From assembly GCA_050305405.1 (NCBI GenBank), contig JBNLFG010000019.1:1-64000 (forward strand): DNA of 64,000 nucleotides, written 5' to 3'. A program made the position numbers and the translations under genes. Of this stretch, positions 26,257 through 35,592 are shown one piece after another; position 1 is the stretch's first letter, and the number at the start of each line of letters is the position of its first letter. The notes beneath the pieces are model-generated. The model searched no databases. It was given only the letters and a program-made list of their open reading frames with translations, and was not told the DNA's origin. This DNA is from Desulfolinea sp050305405. GTDB taxonomy: Bacteria; Chloroflexota; Anaerolineae; Anaerolineales; Villigracilaceae.

Positions 26257-26688
26257 TTATATTTTTGCCCATCTTTCTTTTGTGCCGATTGCGTAAGTTA
26301 ATCCAATAATCAGGCTGACCAGAGAACTCCAAAACATGAAGGTGTCCACGAGTTCCAGAGCAAAGATAAGTGCGGGAATAATCCCCAGTCCTCTCACGAG
26401 ATATATGCCAGAGATGAGCGTAAGCCCTAATTTCGAGAAGGGGAGTGGCTTTATTTTCCCTGCACCTGAAAAGCCATATAACCCCCATAGAAAAAAGACA
26501 AGGGCTATGCCAAATGTGACGATTCCCGGCAGCCGCGATCCCGCCTCTGCCATCGTTGCCATCTCTTCCCCTGCGCCGAAGAAGCGATACCAATCTGCTC
26601 CACCAAAGATGATAAAGATATGTAACAGAGCTACAAGCATACTTGAAACGCCCCCGATAAAGAGAAATTTGCCAGACCTATTCATCAA
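26257..26688 (-). CDS. Small membrane protein, first gene of the TetR-linked operon
   Basis: 143 residues with four predicted membrane helices (about 8-30, 55-75, 85-105, 112-133) and short loops. Not recognised. GGAG lies upstream of the ATG. The palindrome at 26708-26723 is only 19 bases before the start, so this gene should be the main target of the TetR regulator. Confidence 0.65.
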   Translation of the reverse strand: MMNRSGKFLFIGGVSSMLVALLHIFIIFGGADWYRFFGAGEEMATMAEAGSRLPGIVTFGIALVFFLWGLYGFSGAGKIKPLPFSKLGLTLISGIYLVRGLGIIPALIFALELVDTFMFWSSLVSLIIGLTYAIGTKERWAKI

Positions 26689-26707
26689 TACTCCTTTTTA
26701 TACAAAT

Positions 26708-26723
26708 CATACCGTATGGTATG
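26708..26723. promoter_or_regulatory. Candidate TetR operator
   Basis: CATACC (26708-26713) and GGTATG (26718-26723) form a perfect 6-bp dyad around GTAT. It lies just upstream of the operon that ends with tetR. Such short dyads are typical TetR sites. The sequence shows the dyad; binding is inferred. Confidence 0.55.
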
Positions 26724-26800
26724 GTTTGGGAAATGATACCACAAGACAACCTCGTTTTCTCTTCTGTTGAAGATTTCATTGATTGTGCTCAGCTTAAATT

Positions 26801-26839
26801 CACAGACCCTAAAGCTCAACAAGAGCTTTAGGGTCTGTG
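26801..26839 (-). terminator. 17-bp stem terminator after the lipoprotein hydrolase
   Basis: CACAGACCCTAAAGCTC (26801-26817) pairs exactly with 26823-26839 around a 5-base loop. It lies just past the 3' end of the minus-strand gene at 26859. The minus-strand tail is only mildly T-rich; the plus side has GTTGTTTTGTG. Confidence 0.65.
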
Positions 26840-26858
26840 GAAAGTTGTTTTGTGTTTT

Positions 26859-27767
26859 TTAGGCTTCGATCTTGAAAACGGTTACGAGCCAATCGTAGAG
26901 CATTTCGCCAAAACCGTCGGGCGGATTTTGATAGAACATATCGCCGTGTTCGCCACCGACGTAGATGATGCTTTCGTAGTATTTTCCAGTTGCCGCTTCG
27001 CAGGCGACCGCTGATGGCGTATCACCTTCTGCCGCAACGCAGGTGACGGTTTTTTCTTTTTCATCCAGAACCGTGACTGCTTCTGGGTAGATGACACCCA
27101 AATAACCGCCGGGCGAGAGTGAAAGTGTTCCAATGCAGCCCTCGCCACAGCCATCCACGACGCCGTCCGCGCCGATGCTGGAGCCGATGCCCGCGATGTG
27201 AGTTGGGTCAACGCCCTCGAGCGTTTTGGCGAATTCGTAGGCAGCTTTGGCATCCATCAGACCACCTGCTGGCTCAAAATCTCCGCTGCTCTCACCAAAG
27301 CCGCGAAAGTCGAAGGTGAAGACAGAAAATGAAAGATTCTCCGGCATAGGCGGGTAGATGACGCTCTGGCGTGACGGGGAATTTGTGCCATGCGTTGTGC
27401 CACGGTTTTGCAGCCAGTCGACCATGCCGTTTTTGATCCAATCATTCTGGTCGCCGCCTGCCCAGTGCATTAAGACGATGACAGGCGCGTTTGGCACGGC
27501 GGCAGGATAGTAGTAGCCGACCAACTCAGTGCCGTCTTCAGACTGAAACTCCATGCGCTGTGCGTCGGCGGGCAGTGGATCGAAATCAGGTTCTGGTTCG
27601 GTTGTGGATTCGGGTACTTCGTGAGATGGAGCGGATTCTACCGCTGGTGCCGCAACTTCTGTTGGCGCTTCTTCTGGGGCGACCACTTCTTCTGTGGGTG
27701 TTTTTCCTCCGCAGGCTGTTAGCACAAGGGTGAATACTAAAAACAGGATGTAGGTCAGTTTTTTCAT
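26859..27767 (-). CDS. Alpha/beta hydrolase lipoprotein
   Basis: 302 residues. Signal peptide with lipobox 'LVLTAC' near residues 14-19, then a Glu/Pro-rich linker (about 20-60). The hydrolase fold shows 'VIVLMHWAGGDQNDW' (oxyanion region), 'FTFDFRGFGESSGDF' and the nucleophile elbow 'AGIGSSIGADG' (G-x-S-x-G). A C-terminal 'GGEHGDMF' supplies a likely catalytic His. Probably an extracytoplasmic esterase or peptidase anchored to the membrane; substrate unknown. Confidence 0.8.
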   Translation of the reverse strand: MKKLTYILFLVFTLVLTACGGKTPTEEVVAPEEAPTEVAAPAVESAPSHEVPESTTEPEPDFDPLPADAQRMEFQSEDGTELVGYYYPAAVPNAPVIVLMHWAGGDQNDWIKNGMVDWLQNRGTTHGTNSPSRQSVIYPPMPENLSFSVFTFDFRGFGESSGDFEPAGGLMDAKAAYEFAKTLEGVDPTHIAGIGSSIGADGVVDGCGEGCIGTLSLSPGGYLGVIYPEAVTVLDEKEKTVTCVAAEGDTPSAVACEAATGKYYESIIYVGGEHGDMFYQNPPDGFGEMLYDWLVTVFKIEA

Positions 27768-27813
27768 TTTCTCTCCTCTTGGTTCTTATGAAAAGCAGGG
27801 GCATATCTTTTCC

Positions 27814-27842
27814 ATTATAGAGAATATAAAATTTGATTTCAA
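27814..27842 (-). promoter_or_regulatory. Sigma-70-type promoter of the lipoprotein hydrolase
   Basis: On the minus strand TTGAAA (27837-27842) and TATAAT (27814-27819) are separated by 17 bases, the best complete -35/-10 pair in the window. It lies 46 bases upstream of the start at 27767. Confidence 0.7.
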
Positions 27843-27843
27843 T

Positions 27844-29025
27844 TTATTGGGGCTGCCCGATCTCGATATAGTACGTTGTGTACTGCATGACCTGAAAGGC
27901 TACGGAAGATTGTTTGCTCCCGTTTGCGTCGTCATTGCAGGTTATCGGAATCAAGTTGCCATTATCTTTAATCCAAACAGCAAGGAAGGTATCATAGCCT
28001 GACCCATTGGTATCCAGCGAGATGGCAGAGTCGGCTCCCGCATGAGTGTATGTATACCAAACGGTTGCCTTGCCTGCCCCTAAATTGCAATTTGTCACCT
28101 GCGGATCATCAGCGTGGGATGTGGCCTTTTCTGTGTTGGAATTATATTGATTTTGGGCTAAATCGATACTTGCTGGTGTCGAGAACTCATCATACTCTGG
28201 CAAAGTTGGGCAAGTTGCATTTGGTGTGAATTTGAGCAGATCATATTCAGCCGTGATAGGCGTATTGGCATACGAAAATACGCCTGCCCAATCTTGAGCA
28301 CCAGGGTCATCATCGACCGCCCACAAGTTCACCATGATCTTTCCCGGCGTGGTCGGTAACGCGCCAGCAGAGCCATCTTCTGTATGTTTGAGCGCTCCAT
28401 CCACATACCATTTAATCGTATTTGCTGACCATTCGATAGCGTAAGTGTGAAATCCTTGCGCAGCATCAAAGCCTAAATCTACTATTGTTGGATGCTGCAC
28501 ATCATTTGTCCAATAATTGAATTGGACTTTGGTCGTGTCTTTCCCTAAAATCTCAACATCAATTTCATCGTGTGGGTTTGAATCTCCCTCGCCCGTATAG
28601 GTAAAAAGCGATGTAATCACCCCGCTACTCTGCGCGGCCTTGAAGCGTCCCTCCAAACAGCCATAGGAATAAAATTCGTTCGTCTGATATTCGCCTGATG
28701 CGTAAGGTTGCTCGTCACATTCAGCCGGAGTCGCGCAAGGTTGATCGTCAAGCTGCAAGGTCATTACCCCATCCGCTAACGAAACATGATCCTGGCGCCA
28801 GGCATTCAAAAAAGGCGTTCCGTTTTTCCAAATGCCGGATTTTAACCAAAGCGCTGTGTCATACTCATTTAGTTCATCCACAAAAGGCATCGTCGAAAAA
28901 AGCGCCTTACTGGTCTCTGTTTTCGCGTTGGTGATCTGTGTCGTTTGCCTGCTAAGCGAACCGAGCCCTATAAGCGCCAGAGAAAATATAAGTAGAAATC
29001 TCTTAAACCGACCTGTTGCAATCAT
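27844..29025 (-). CDS. Secreted glycoside hydrolase family 16 protein
   Basis: 393 residues. A signal peptide (about 1-30) precedes a GH16 concanavalin-like domain. The catalytic motif is 'DEIDVEILG' (E-I-D-x-E, nucleophile and acid/base), flanked by 'YGCLEGRFKAA' and 'FHTYAIEWSANTIKWYVDG'. GH16 enzymes cleave beta-1,3/1,4-glucans, agars or xyloglucans. The C-terminal 90 residues ('VWYTYTHAGADSAISLDT', 'YDTFLAVW') look like a pre-peptidase C-terminal (PPC)-type beta domain. AAAAAGGAACG precedes the ATG. Confidence 0.87.
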   Translation of the reverse strand: MIATGRFKRFLLIFSLALIGLGSLSRQTTQITNAKTETSKALFSTMPFVDELNEYDTALWLKSGIWKNGTPFLNAWRQDHVSLADGVMTLQLDDQPCATPAECDEQPYASGEYQTNEFYSYGCLEGRFKAAQSSGVITSLFTYTGEGDSNPHDEIDVEILGKDTTKVQFNYWTNDVQHPTIVDLGFDAAQGFHTYAIEWSANTIKWYVDGALKHTEDGSAGALPTTPGKIMVNLWAVDDDPGAQDWAGVFSYANTPITAEYDLLKFTPNATCPTLPEYDEFSTPASIDLAQNQYNSNTEKATSHADDPQVTNCNLGAGKATVWYTYTHAGADSAISLDTNGSGYDTFLAVWIKDNGNLIPITCNDDANGSKQSSVAFQVMQYTTYYIEIGQPQ

Positions 29026-29060
29026 TTTTCGTTCCTTTTTAGTAGTGGTGGCTGCACAAA

Positions 29061-29066
29061 ATTATA
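29061..29066 (-). promoter_or_regulatory. -10 box for the GH16 gene
   Basis: TTGTATAATTT on the minus strand, 35 bases before the start at 29025. TTGGTA lies 14 bases upstream. Confidence 0.4.
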
Positions 29067-29123
29067 CAACGAAGTTCGTATACCAAACTTGCTTTCGCCC
29101 CTTTTGGCCCTTACAATACCGCT

Positions 29124-32100
29124 ATGTCCCTATACCCAGACTTTGTCCACGAACTCCAGCGCACTACATCCGGCGACCTGCGCACCGATGCTGTCACGCG
29201 TACGCTCTACAGCACCGACGCCTCCATTTACCAGATCACCCCGCGCGGGGTTTTCATCCCCAAGAATCAAGAAGAACTCCATGCTGCTGTTGAATTGGCT
29301 GCCAAATACAAGATTCCGATTCTTCCGCGTGGCTCTGGTTCATCGCTGGCTGGGCAGGCGATTGGGGATGCCCTGATTCTTGACCTTTCACGCTATCTCG
29401 ACAAAATACTGGATATTGACCCTGAAGCCCATACCGCGACCGTAGAACCGGGCGTGATCCTCTCTGACCTGAACAGGGCTGCCGCCAAATTTAATTTGGG
29501 ATTCGGTCCCGATCCTGCTTCCGCTGACCGCGCCACGATGGGCGGGGTGCTCGGCAATAACGCGACTGGTGCGCACTCCATTCGCTACGGCATGGCTGCC
29601 GATCATTTTCTCTCGTCTGATGTCATCCTCGCTGATGGTAGTCTTGCCACCTTGGGCGAAGTTTCGCTCGAAAGAGCCGCGCAAATTGCGAAAGACGCCC
29701 AACCGACCGATGCTTTCTCTCTTTCCTCTTCCCTGTCCGCACCCAATCTTGAAGCGACTCTTTATTCTGCCGCACTTCATATCCGTGCCCAATACGCCGA
29801 CACCATCCGTAAACGCTGGACAAAAGTCTGGCGCAACACCTCCGGCTATCGACTGAACTACCTGCTGCCATGGTCGCCATCCCGCCCGCCACAGTGGGAA
29901 CATGATCTGTATCCCAACCTGAACCCTTCAACCTTAAACCTTGCGACCCTCCTTGCTGGCTCTGAGGGGACGCTCGCGGTCATGCAGCGTATGACGGTCA
30001 ATCTCGTGCCATTGCAGCGTGAGAAAGTCTTGCTCGTGCTTTCTTTCAGAAGCATCCCCGAGGCGATGGATGCTGTGCCTGCTATTCTTGAATCGCAACC
30101 GTCGGCAATTGAATTACTCCCGCGTTTGCTGATTGATCTAGCGCGCGAAGTTCCCGCTTACGCGCCGTTGATCGATTTCGTGGACAATGATGCCAGCGAG
30201 ATCTTAGTGGTCGAATATGCGGGCGATGACCAGGCTCTTGTACGGAACCAAGCCCAAAATCTGGGGCGAAGCGGGCGTATCATCACTGATAAACATCAGC
30301 AAGCCAATATCTGGAAAGTCCGCAAAGTTGGGCTGGGCATCTTGTCCACATCCACGAGCTCGACACGTGGCGTGACCTTCATCGAAGATTGTGCCGTGCC
30401 CGTCAAACGTTTGGGCGATTATGTGCGTGGCATGGCGCGCATTTTTGAGCATCATAATACGACCGGCGTTTTCTACGCCCACGCTTCGGCAGGCTGTATG
30501 CATATGCGCCCTGTGCTGAACCTGCAATCCGAGCGTGGACGGCGTGAACTGCGCGAAATCGCCGAAGCCGCACTTGGGTTGGTGCTCAGTTTGGGCGGCG
30601 CGATGACGGGCGAGCATGGCGACGGTTTCTCTCGTTCGGAATTTTTGGAAAAGATTTACGGGGAGGAGATCAACGAAGCCTTCCGTGTTTTGAAGTTGGC
30701 TGCTGACCCCGAAAATCTGCTCAATCCCGGCAAAATCGTCTCTCCGCCCCCGATGGACAAAAATCTGCGTTATGGCGCGGATTACGTTACTAAGCCTCTT
30801 ATTACTAATCCGGTGCTGGATTTCTCGGCAGAAGGCAGTTTGGTAAACGCCATCGAGAATTGCAATGGTGCTGGTGTCTGCCGTGGCTTCAACGGGACGA
30901 TGTGCCCGTCATTTCAGGCAACACGTGAAGAGAGTCATTCTACTCGCGGCCGCGCCAACATGCTGCGCGCATGGATTTCTGGCAAAGATTTGCCCAAAAA
31001 AGAAGCATCACTTTCGATGCAAAATGCCGTTGTTAACTCTCTCGATCTTTGCCTTGCTTGCAAAGGTTGCCAATCCGAATGTCCTTCCGGCGTGGATATG
31101 GCGAAGCTCCGCTACGAGTTTTTCAACCACTACTACAAATCGCATTCACGCAAATTACGAGATTATCTCTTTGGCTATATTGGTGTTTTTGCGAAGTTTG
31201 GTGCGCCGTTTGGTGGATTGGCCAATCAGGTATTGGGGAATCGGGCAATTGAGAGTTTGACAAAGAAAATAATGGGTGTTGCTGAAGAACGAACCTTGCC
31301 CAAATTTAGCAAGGCGGCTCGCTCATCATTCGTTACTCATTACCCATCACCGAACCCCGTTCTTTACCTTCCCGACCCCTTCACGCGCTACTTTGAACCC
31401 GAAATTGAGCAGGCTAGCCTTGCGGTTTTACGGGCTGCCGGAATGCGTGTCATCACATTGCCTGTTTTGGGAGCAGGGCGGACGTTGATCTCAAAGTCTT
31501 TCCTCGAAGGCGCGAAAAAACACGCCCAAAAAGTGCGTGATGAGATCGCAAAAATTGATCCTGAAGGAAGATATCCCGTTGTGGGGGCGGAGCCTTCAGA
31601 GATATATACGCTCAAGGATGAATATCTTGATTTCTTCCCTAAGGATGAAACCATGCAAGCCCTTGCCAAGCGGACATGGCTGATCGACGAATTTTTGCTT
31701 CGTGAAGATAATATTCTGCGCGTAACCAGATTGATAAGCGAGAAAAATGTGGAAAATCCTGCTGAAGAGCACTCAACTAAGTCAGCGAAAAAAATCTCCC
31801 TGCACGGACACTGCTACCAGAAAGCCCGTCCGCCTGCGGATGACGGGCTCCCTGTTGGGCAGGAGGCGACCGCCGAGTTGCTCCGCGCAGTTGGCTACGA
31901 GGTCGAGATTATCCCATCGGGTTGCTGTGGAATGGCGGGCGCTTTTGGTTACGAAGCCGAGCATTACGAATTGTCTATGGCTGTGGGGGAGTTGGTGCTT
32001 TTCCCAACCATCCGCAAGCTGGAGGGGAATATCCCTGTTGCCGCACCGGGCACTTCCTGTCGAGAGCAGATCGCTAATGGGACTGGCGTAACGGCTTCGC

Positions 32101-32144
32101 ATCCGCTGGTTTTGGTGGCACAATTGCTGAATGATGAAGATTAA
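29124..32144 (+). CDS. FAD-linked oxidoreductase with C-terminal Fe-S/CCG domains
   Basis: 1006 residues, a fusion of GlcD-type and GlpC/GlcF-type subunits. Residues 50-230 bind FAD ('LPRGSGSSLAGQAIGDALIL', 'ATMGGVLGNNATGAHSIRYG'); residues 280-550 are FAD-oxidase C-like ('MTGEHGDGFSRS'). Two 4Fe-4S motifs follow near 585-690 ('CNGAGVCRGFNGTMCPSF' and 'CLACKGCQSECPSG'), then heterodisulfide-reductase-like CCG regions ('LHGHCYQKA', 'SGCCGMAGAFGYE'). Family members oxidise D-lactate, glycolate or D-2-hydroxyglutarate and feed electrons to the membrane chain. No SD; a TACAAT box ends about 8 bases before the ATG, so the message may be leaderless. Confidence 0.92.
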   Translation: MSLYPDFVHELQRTTSGDLRTDAVTRTLYSTDASIYQITPRGVFIPKNQEELHAAVELAAKYKIPILPRGSGSSLAGQAIGDALILDLSRYLDKILDIDPEAHTATVEPGVILSDLNRAAAKFNLGFGPDPASADRATMGGVLGNNATGAHSIRYGMAADHFLSSDVILADGSLATLGEVSLERAAQIAKDAQPTDAFSLSSSLSAPNLEATLYSAALHIRAQYADTIRKRWTKVWRNTSGYRLNYLLPWSPSRPPQWEHDLYPNLNPSTLNLATLLAGSEGTLAVMQRMTVNLVPLQREKVLLVLSFRSIPEAMDAVPAILESQPSAIELLPRLLIDLAREVPAYAPLIDFVDNDASEILVVEYAGDDQALVRNQAQNLGRSGRIITDKHQQANIWKVRKVGLGILSTSTSSTRGVTFIEDCAVPVKRLGDYVRGMARIFEHHNTTGVFYAHASAGCMHMRPVLNLQSERGRRELREIAEAALGLVLSLGGAMTGEHGDGFSRSEFLEKIYGEEINEAFRVLKLAADPENLLNPGKIVSPPPMDKNLRYGADYVTKPLITNPVLDFSAEGSLVNAIENCNGAGVCRGFNGTMCPSFQATREESHSTRGRANMLRAWISGKDLPKKEASLSMQNAVVNSLDLCLACKGCQSECPSGVDMAKLRYEFFNHYYKSHSRKLRDYLFGYIGVFAKFGAPFGGLANQVLGNRAIESLTKKIMGVAEERTLPKFSKAARSSFVTHYPSPNPVLYLPDPFTRYFEPEIEQASLAVLRAAGMRVITLPVLGAGRTLISKSFLEGAKKHAQKVRDEIAKIDPEGRYPVVGAEPSEIYTLKDEYLDFFPKDETMQALAKRTWLIDEFLLREDNILRVTRLISEKNVENPAEEHSTKSAKKISLHGHCYQKARPPADDGLPVGQEATAELLRAVGYEVEIIPSGCCGMAGAFGYEAEHYELSMAVGELVLFPTIRKLEGNIPVAAPGTSCREQIANGTGVTASHPLVLVAQLLNDED

Positions 32145-33135
32145 ACCGATCCTTTGGATTCTTTCTCTGCTGGTCGGGATGCTGGGGACAACCGCCCTCG
32201 CCCCTGACCCCAAACCTGTTACCGATGCTTATACTTTGATTGCCGAAGTGAACGCTTTGCGTGCTACCAACGGACTCCCTGCCTATACCGTTAACGCAAC
32301 CCTGATGGCGGTGGCGCAAGCCCATTCCGATTTCCAAGCCTCCATAAGTACAGTGACGCATTACAGCGCCGATGGTTCACATCCGTATCAGCGTGCATTA
32401 GCAGCGGGCTATCCGGTAGGTGGAGATATTTCATTGGGCGGTTTCTTTTCGGAGAATATCGTTGCTGGGAACGGGATGACGCCTGCGCAGGCTGTTGGTG
32501 TTTGGCAAGGCGATGCGCCCCACTTGAACACGATGCTCTCGCCCTATCTCACCGAAGTTGGGGCAGGTGTCACGGATGTGAATGGATACATCTACTACAC
32601 CCTCGATGCATCTACGCCTTCAGGAGCGACGGTCTCATATACCCAAGACCCGAATATGACGCCTGATGGTACAGAGACGGGTGCCCTGCCCACGCTTGAT
32701 TGGATTATGCCTGTGGTGACTAGCACGCCTGCTTATGATGGGAAGGTTATCCATGAAGTGCAAGTTGGACAAAGTTTGTGGGGGATTGCAGATGTGTATG
32801 GTACGACAGTGGAGGAAATTCGCGATTTGAATTATATGCGTGCGGATGAGCTGGTCTATCCGGGTGAGTTGCTGCTGATTCGGATTGAGCCGACACCAAT
32901 CCCGTCCACGCCGATGTTGATGGTGACGAAGACGTTATCGCCTCCCACACCATTTATAACGGAGACAAGTATCCCCACGAGCGTTGCGGTGCAGCCATCC
33001 GTCATGCTGACATTGACACCTGTATCCGAGCCTGCCAGTATCGCCCCGAGCGTATGGACGGTGATCACAATCGTTGTTGTGGCATTGTTTATGGCAGGAT
33101 TGGTGACGTGGTTGAGTGGACGCGAGCGGGATTAG
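32131..33135 (+). CDS. CAP/SCP domain protein with LysM and C-terminal anchor
   Basis: 334 residues. Signal peptide (1-24), CAP domain (about 35-165) with 'VNALRATNGLPAY', 'AHSDFQAS' and 'GFFSENIV', then a LysM ('HEVQVGQSLWGIADVYGTTV', about 208-255) that should bind peptidoglycan. A Thr/Pro-rich linker and a membrane helix (about 305-327) with a short basic tail follow. Probably a wall-associated surface protein; the CAP domain's activity is unknown. It overlaps the preceding gene by 14 bases. Confidence 0.85.
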   Translation: MMKIKPILWILSLLVGMLGTTALAPDPKPVTDAYTLIAEVNALRATNGLPAYTVNATLMAVAQAHSDFQASISTVTHYSADGSHPYQRALAAGYPVGGDISLGGFFSENIVAGNGMTPAQAVGVWQGDAPHLNTMLSPYLTEVGAGVTDVNGYIYYTLDASTPSGATVSYTQDPNMTPDGTETGALPTLDWIMPVVTSTPAYDGKVIHEVQVGQSLWGIADVYGTTVEEIRDLNYMRADELVYPGELLLIRIEPTPIPSTPMLMVTKTLSPPTPFITETSIPTSVAVQPSVMLTLTPVSEPASIAPSVWTVITIVVVALFMAGLVTWLSGRERD

Positions 33136-34049
33136 AAAATCCGCTCTGCGAAAAAGGCGAGACTGAAAAGTTCGGCAAAGCTCAGAATGGATGTGAGCAA
33201 GACCATGCCGGTAATTTGGGGGAGTTTGTAGCGGTAACGTTCGGCAAAGACGACCAGCGACACGGCGGCGGGAATGCCGCTTTGTAGGAAAAGAAATTGG
33301 CTCATTTCGGCGTTTTCGCCGCCAACCCCAAGGTTGAGCAGCAGGAATGTAAGCAGGGGCAGGCTGAGCATGCGAAAAAGGCTTTGGCGCACGGCGCTTT
33401 TGGCGGCATCGAAGGAGAAGTTGTCGTAGAGGAAGATGCCAAGTGAGAAGATGGCTATGCCGCCTGCTGTTTTTCCGATGGTAGCGAGGGCGCTGTTGAG
33501 CGCTTCGGAGCGAATGTCTGTGGCGGCACTTAGTAATCCTAACAGGATGGCGATGATGAGTGGATTGCTGAATATTTTTTTGATGAAACCGCCGCCTTTT
33601 TCTTCCTGCGTGGCATATTCAAAGAGGCCAATACTGAGCGGGATGCCGATCAGGCCGAGCGCGGAGGCTGTAATAATAGCTTGGGGCAGCCATCTGCCGT
33701 CGTAGAGGCTTTCAAAGAAGGCGATACCGAAGAAGGCATTGCTGCCAAAGGCGACCGAAAGGCTGTAGAGAGTAAAGGTGTCTTTGGTGAGCCAGCCGAA
33801 TGCTTTGGCAAGATAGAGAATAAAGATCGTTGCGAGTACCGGTAAGACCGAGATTGTGATGAGATGTAGATCGAGGGCGGGCAAATCAAGGGTGGAGATT
33901 TGGGTGAAGAAAAGCGCTGGCAAACCGTAGTAATAGACGAAGGACGAGAGCGTTTTGACGTGTTCTTTGTCGAAGAGTTTTATTTTGCGACTACTGATGC
34001 CCAATCCGACGATGATGAGAATAGTGAAGAGACTTTTGAGTACTTCCAT
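33132..34049 (-). CDS. AEC family transporter
   Basis: 305 residues with about ten membrane helices in two halves and 'FGSNAFFGIAFFESLYDGRW' in the middle, as in auxin-efflux-carrier-like permeases that export small organic acids. 'SGIPAAVSLVVFAERY' in the C-terminal half is typical. AAAGGAAAAC precedes the ATG. It overlaps the convergent CAP gene end by 4 bases. The cargo is unknown. Confidence 0.85.
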   Translation of the reverse strand: MEVLKSLFTILIIVGLGISSRKIKLFDKEHVKTLSSFVYYYGLPALFFTQISTLDLPALDLHLITISVLPVLATIFILYLAKAFGWLTKDTFTLYSLSVAFGSNAFFGIAFFESLYDGRWLPQAIITASALGLIGIPLSIGLFEYATQEEKGGGFIKKIFSNPLIIAILLGLLSAATDIRSEALNSALATIGKTAGGIAIFSLGIFLYDNFSFDAAKSAVRQSLFRMLSLPLLTFLLLNLGVGGENAEMSQFLFLQSGIPAAVSLVVFAERYRYKLPQITGMVLLTSILSFAELFSLAFFAERIF

Positions 34050-34127
34050 GTTTTCCTTTATGGTTCTGCGAACAGGGCGGCAGCCCGATGTCGCAGTCTT
34101 TTGTTTTATTTAGAGTGTTTTTGTCTA

Positions 34128-34133
34128 ATTATA
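34128..34133 (-). promoter_or_regulatory. -10 box for the AEC transporter
   Basis: TATAAT on the minus strand about 80 bases upstream of the start at 34049. No clear -35 box. Confidence 0.3.
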
Positions 34134-34242
34134 AAAGGTATGTCTTTGAGATGTATTAACGTCTGGTTGGATGGTTTTCGCCACAGATTTCATTGATATT
34201 ACGCAGTTTCTTTCTTCTTTTTTTGCCCCAGCCCTAATAAAG

Positions 34243-34282
34243 GGCATCCCCCCATTTTCGTTCTTTAAAATGGGGGGATGCC
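34243..34282 (-). terminator. 16-bp stem terminator
   Basis: GGCATCCCCCCATTTT (34243-34258) pairs exactly with 34267-34282 around an 8-base loop. It lies 30 bases after the 3' end of the minus-strand gene at 34312. The 262-base gap up to 34049 otherwise holds only the AEC promoter region. Confidence 0.7.
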
Positions 34283-34311
34283 AGTAAGAAGTAGTGTGTC
34301 TTCGTCGATTT

Positions 34312-35574
34312 TTACTTATGCACGTCTGCTGCAATGAAGGCCAGCCCACGCTCGGTGAGTTGCCAGGCGGTTTTATTGAGCGATTCGTATTTGTCCATGA
34401 AGTTGGTTTCGAGGGCGTCCATATCCCCGGCGGCGATGACCTCTTCTTTATCGCGGAAGTAGTCGAAAATATCAGATGGGTGCTCGCGTGCGCCGTCGAT
34501 CTCAGGGTCGCCGCCTTCGTGTTTGGCGGAGATATTGGCAACATGATCTGCAAGTTCGAGCAATTCGGCGCGACGGTTGTAGGGTTGAATGATGATATTT
34601 TTGAAGGTTTCGGTGATGTGGTGCTCGAAACGGACGATCTCTTCAAAACCAAGTTCCTTGCGGAATTGAGCCGTGATCTCCATAGACTCATTGTTGACCG
34701 AGTTGCCCCAGTTGAAGCCGATCAGCGGGGTGCTACCATCGTCGCGTGAGAAGAGCTTCGCGCCAATCAAGGTCCATAGGGCGGCATAGGGATTGTCGTT
34801 GCCCATGAAGACCGAAATTTTGAACTCGTTATCCACGCCGATTTTGTGAAGCATATAGGCGACCAAAATTGAGCCGGAGTTGATATTGAGCACTTGTTTG
34901 ACACCATACTTCGTATAGTAGTAAATATATTCGTCCAGCCATTTCAGTGCGTGAGCGTTGGGTTGCCCGATCCCGCCAAAGTAGCCGGCAATCGTGTCCG
35001 GGCCGCCCAAATGGATATTTGATCCGTCCGTGCCTTTGGTATCCAGCGTTTCGACATAAGTCGCACCGACGATTTGCATAGCGGCGGCGAAGGCGACCAG
35101 ATCCCCATCATCTTCCTGTTCCTTCATTTTGCGGACGCGGATGAAACGCCCCGGCATCAACTTGCCCTCGTTTATCGAGCGTTTTGCCGCACTGATAACC
35201 CACGGGAAGTACTGGCAGGCACTCACCTCGAGGGTCACGGCGAAATCATCGAGGAATTCAGTTGTGGCAGCTTTTTCTCCGAGCACTTTCTCTTTGTAGG
35301 CATCTACCGTGATAAAAGCGCCTGCGTCGCGTTGCTCTTCGAGCCATTTCAGGTCATCGAGATATTCAGGTTTTGTCTCTTTGACTTTGGCCAGAAGGTT
35401 TTCGAGTTTGCGTGCTTCGGCAGCTTTTTCGTTGATTTCTTCAGGCGACCCGTATTTTGCAATAACGGCAAGGAAATTGTTGACGACTTCTTCGTCTGGA
35501 TTTAGCAGAACAGTATTGATCTCATCAAGTCGTTCGTAGGGAATTTTGAGCAGATTACGTAAATCTTGAGTCAT
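34312..35574 (-). CDS. Conserved-looking protein of unknown function next to panB
   Basis: 420 residues, not recognised. Soluble, with no signal or membrane segment. Residues 1-100 are charged and helical; the core (about 130-350) is Gly-rich with 'HLGGPDTIAGYFGGIGQPNA', 'LNINSGSILVAYMLHKIGVD' and 'LIGFNWGNSVNNESMEIT', which looks like an alpha/beta-barrel enzyme with anion-binding loops. It follows panB by 54 bases with a hairpin between, so it may act in the same or a linked pathway. No function is assigned. Confidence 0.75.
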   Translation of the reverse strand: MTQDLRNLLKIPYERLDEINTVLLNPDEEVVNNFLAVIAKYGSPEEINEKAAEARKLENLLAKVKETKPEYLDDLKWLEEQRDAGAFITVDAYKEKVLGEKAATTEFLDDFAVTLEVSACQYFPWVISAAKRSINEGKLMPGRFIRVRKMKEQEDDGDLVAFAAAMQIVGATYVETLDTKGTDGSNIHLGGPDTIAGYFGGIGQPNAHALKWLDEYIYYYTKYGVKQVLNINSGSILVAYMLHKIGVDNEFKISVFMGNDNPYAALWTLIGAKLFSRDDGSTPLIGFNWGNSVNNESMEITAQFRKELGFEEIVRFEHHITETFKNIIIQPYNRRAELLELADHVANISAKHEGGDPEIDGAREHPSDIFDYFRDKEEVIAAGDMDALETNFMDKYESLNKTAWQLTERGLAFIAADVHK

Positions 35575-35592
35575 TCTTCCTCCGTAAAAGAT

